A stretch of DNA of 64,000 nt from JAGQPD01 sp020426865 (lineage in GTDB: Bacteria > Planctomycetota > Planctomycetia > Pirellulales > Pirellulaceae), in the NCBI GenBank assembly GCA_041399065.1, contig JAWKTN010000003.1, forward strand, positions 1,116,001 to 1,180,000, in the 5' to 3' direction. Below are positions 62,535-64,000 of this stretch, piece after piece. The notes below the pieces were generated by a model. It saw nothing but the letters and a program-made list of their open reading frames with translations, searched no databases and was not told the origin of the DNA. The position numbers and the translations under genes were made by a program. Every line of letters starts with the position of its first letter. The stretch's first letter is position 1.

Positions 62535-64000
62535 ATGATATCACAGCGAAATCGAGGCCTACTTCTTGTTGTGGCGACGGGACTGCTGTCGGTCGCTCTA
62601 TCGGCGACCGTTTCGCGGGGCCAATCCAATGGTCCGTCGCGGTTTAGCAGTTATCAGCTTCACAACGCGAAGGTCGACGATATTGAACCGCGACTGCGTG
62701 AGTTGCTCGGTGACAGGGCAGCGGGTGTCGAAATCCTGACGGACCGTCAGGCGAACCGACTGTTGGTCAACGGGCCGTCCTCGATCCAGGAATTTGTCGG
62801 ACAGTCGCTGGCATTCCTCGACTCGCCGGCTGACAACGGTGAAACTGGGGGGGCCGGCGACCGAGCCGTCTTGCGAGGCTATCGCGTCCGTCCGGAGGAG
62901 TTAGCCAGTCGCTTTGCGGAGCTCTCGCGTCAGTTTGCTGACAACGCCGCCGTTCGTGTGACACAGGATCCGCGTTCAGGGCAGATTCTCGTTGTCGCCC
63001 CCGAGGCCGTACACGAACAGATCGCACAACGGATGGCGTCCGGCGGGACCGGAGGCCAGGCGGTATCGAGCCCTGGTCGCGCCGCGCAGACTCTTCCGCC
63101 GCCGGCTATCGCTCGTGATTCAGACGGTCAACTGACGGAACCAGTTGGCAGTCCGCCAGTTGGCAGTGGACCGGTTGTGCAGCGGTTTGTCAAGCTGCGA
63201 GAGATCACGAACCGGGAGATGGAGCAGGGGTTGCAGCGATTGTGGGGGCGCGCGTTACCGAAGGCGACGTCGCCCGATGGACGTACTGCGACAATCGCCG
63301 TACCTGTCGGCAATGGCGAGAATGTAAATCTGCGACTTGGTCCGGCCGAACAGCAGGTAACGGTAGAAGGTCCGTTGCGACAGGCCAATGCCTGGGTGCA
63401 GTTGGTCGAAGCATTGGATAGCCGGGACGCCGACCCCAACAGCAAGACGAATATTGTTCCCTTGCGACGTGCCGAGCGCGAGTTAGTCCGGCGCGCGTTG
63501 GACATCATGATTCGCGGGACGACGGGTAATCTCGGTGCCAGCAGTGCGTCAGCAATTCGGCTGGGTGGATCTAGCGCCACGGCCGCATTGGGGGGCCAGA
63601 TCCTCAATCGGGTGCTTCAAGGACAAGTAGGAGCCGACGGACAGCCGGAGGCACCTCCCGAGGGTCAAGCGGAGGATGGGGCAACCGACGGAGCTGGCGA
63701 TACTCCGCTGATGGGCCCCGTCTATATTGAATTCCTTGAGGGATTGGACATCATCATCATTCGCGGCGACCCCAGGGATGTCGAGCGAGTTTCCAAGTTG
63801 ATTGAAGAGATCGAGGCCCTGAACCAAGGGACGATTCCCGAACCAGAGATCGTTCCCCTGCAGTATGCCGGAAGCCAGGCGTTGGGGGAACTGGTGACGA
63901 ATCTATACACGCAGTCGCTATCCACGCGACAGGGGCCGGTGACCATCACGCCGTTGATCAAGCCGAACGCGCTAATGCTGATCGGTCGCAAAGAAAACGT
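62535..64000 (+). CDS. Secretin-type (GspD/PilQ-like) protein, N-terminal part
   Basis: The frame from the ATG at 62535 is open to the right edge, giving 488 residues of an incomplete protein. It begins with a signal peptide (LLLVVATGLLSVALSATVSRGQ). Several secretin N-domain-like repeats follow: VDDIEPRLRELLG with RQANRLLVNGPS, RVTQDPRSGQILVVAPE, VPLRRAERELVRRALDIM and, near the end, VPLQYAGSQALGELVTNLY with ITPLIKPNALMLIGRKE. The outer-membrane secretin pore domain would lie beyond the window. Such proteins form the outer-membrane channel of type II/IV-pilus-type secretion; long spacers between the N domains are common in planctomycetes. Confidence 0.82.
   Translation, partial: MISQRNRGLLLVVATGLLSVALSATVSRGQSNGPSRFSSYQLHNAKVDDIEPRLRELLGDRAAGVEILTDRQANRLLVNGPSSIQEFVGQSLAFLDSPADNGETGGAGDRAVLRGYRVRPEELASRFAELSRQFADNAAVRVTQDPRSGQILVVAPEAVHEQIAQRMASGGTGGQAVSSPGRAAQTLPPPAIARDSDGQLTEPVGSPPVGSGPVVQRFVKLREITNREMEQGLQRLWGRALPKATSPDGRTATIAVPVGNGENVNLRLGPAEQQVTVEGPLRQANAWVQLVEALDSRDADPNSKTNIVPLRRAERELVRRALDIMIRGTTGNLGASSASAIRLGGSSATAALGGQILNRVLQGQVGADGQPEAPPEGQAEDGATDGAGDTPLMGPVYIEFLEGLDIIIIRGDPRDVERVSKLIEEIEALNQGTIPEPEIVPLQYAGSQALGELVTNLYTQSLSTRQGPVTITPLIKPNALMLIGRKEN

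Overview
The window comes from a planctomycete, most likely a member of the Pirellulaceae. This is inferred from several protein types seen together: a PEP-CTERM surface protein, a secreted hydrolase with an LEPR-XLL-like N-terminal motif and a dockerin C-terminus, a long planctomycete-type REP-associated (Y1) transposase, an ELWxxDGT-repeat remnant, and several very large multidomain envelope proteins. No rRNA, tRNA or CRISPR array was found.

Layout. Positions 1-3800 hold the end of a PEP-CTERM gene with a strong terminator, a truncated B12-binding radical SAM gene, an Eis-type acetyltransferase and a membrane-anchored SelL/AhpC-like redox protein. Positions 4228-24527 are the most unusual part: six same-strand genes, mostly overlapping or a few bases apart, forming a 20-kb poly-gamma-glutamate (PGA)-type locus. 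They encode a CHASE2 sensor pseudokinase, a duplicated CapC/PgsC fused to two degenerate hydrolase-like domains, a secreted beta-rich protein, a secreted PGA-hydrolase-like enzyme, a 1948-residue protein with a predicted outer-membrane barrel end, and a 1520-residue PgsB/CapB ligase with a HEAT-repeat N-terminus. I infer sensing, synthesis, export and trimming of an anionic amide-linked polymer, organised differently from the Bacillus pgsBCAE operon.

Positions 24790-33749 carry a cold-shock protein, a SlyD-like isomerase, the dockerin hydrolase, an egtD-egtB ergothioneine pair and, facing it, a 6-phosphogluconolactonase fused to a PhcB-like methyltransferase, followed by a rhomboid protease. 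Positions 34173-43249 are a respiratory cluster: a dihaem lipoprotein cytochrome, ccoN, ccoO, small membrane subunits, a CcoI-type copper ATPase, a TauE/SafE-like protein and DUF4405 and DUF4404 proteins. CcoP appears to be split between the lipoprotein and a 70-residue membrane stub. Positions 43372-49370 on the minus strand hold acnA and an ABC transporter whose permease contains a beta-propeller-like insert. A universal-stress protein and an NhaD/SLC13-type transporter follow.

Positions 52400-55890 are an accessory island: a frameshifted REP-associated transposase, palindromic repeats that could be its REP substrate, and decayed gene fragments. Positions 55895-64000 return to conserved chromosome: a winged-helix AAA ATPase, dcd and nth, a DUF309 protein, a LON-domain protein, folE, two membrane proteins of unknown function and the start of a secretin-type protein cut by the window end.
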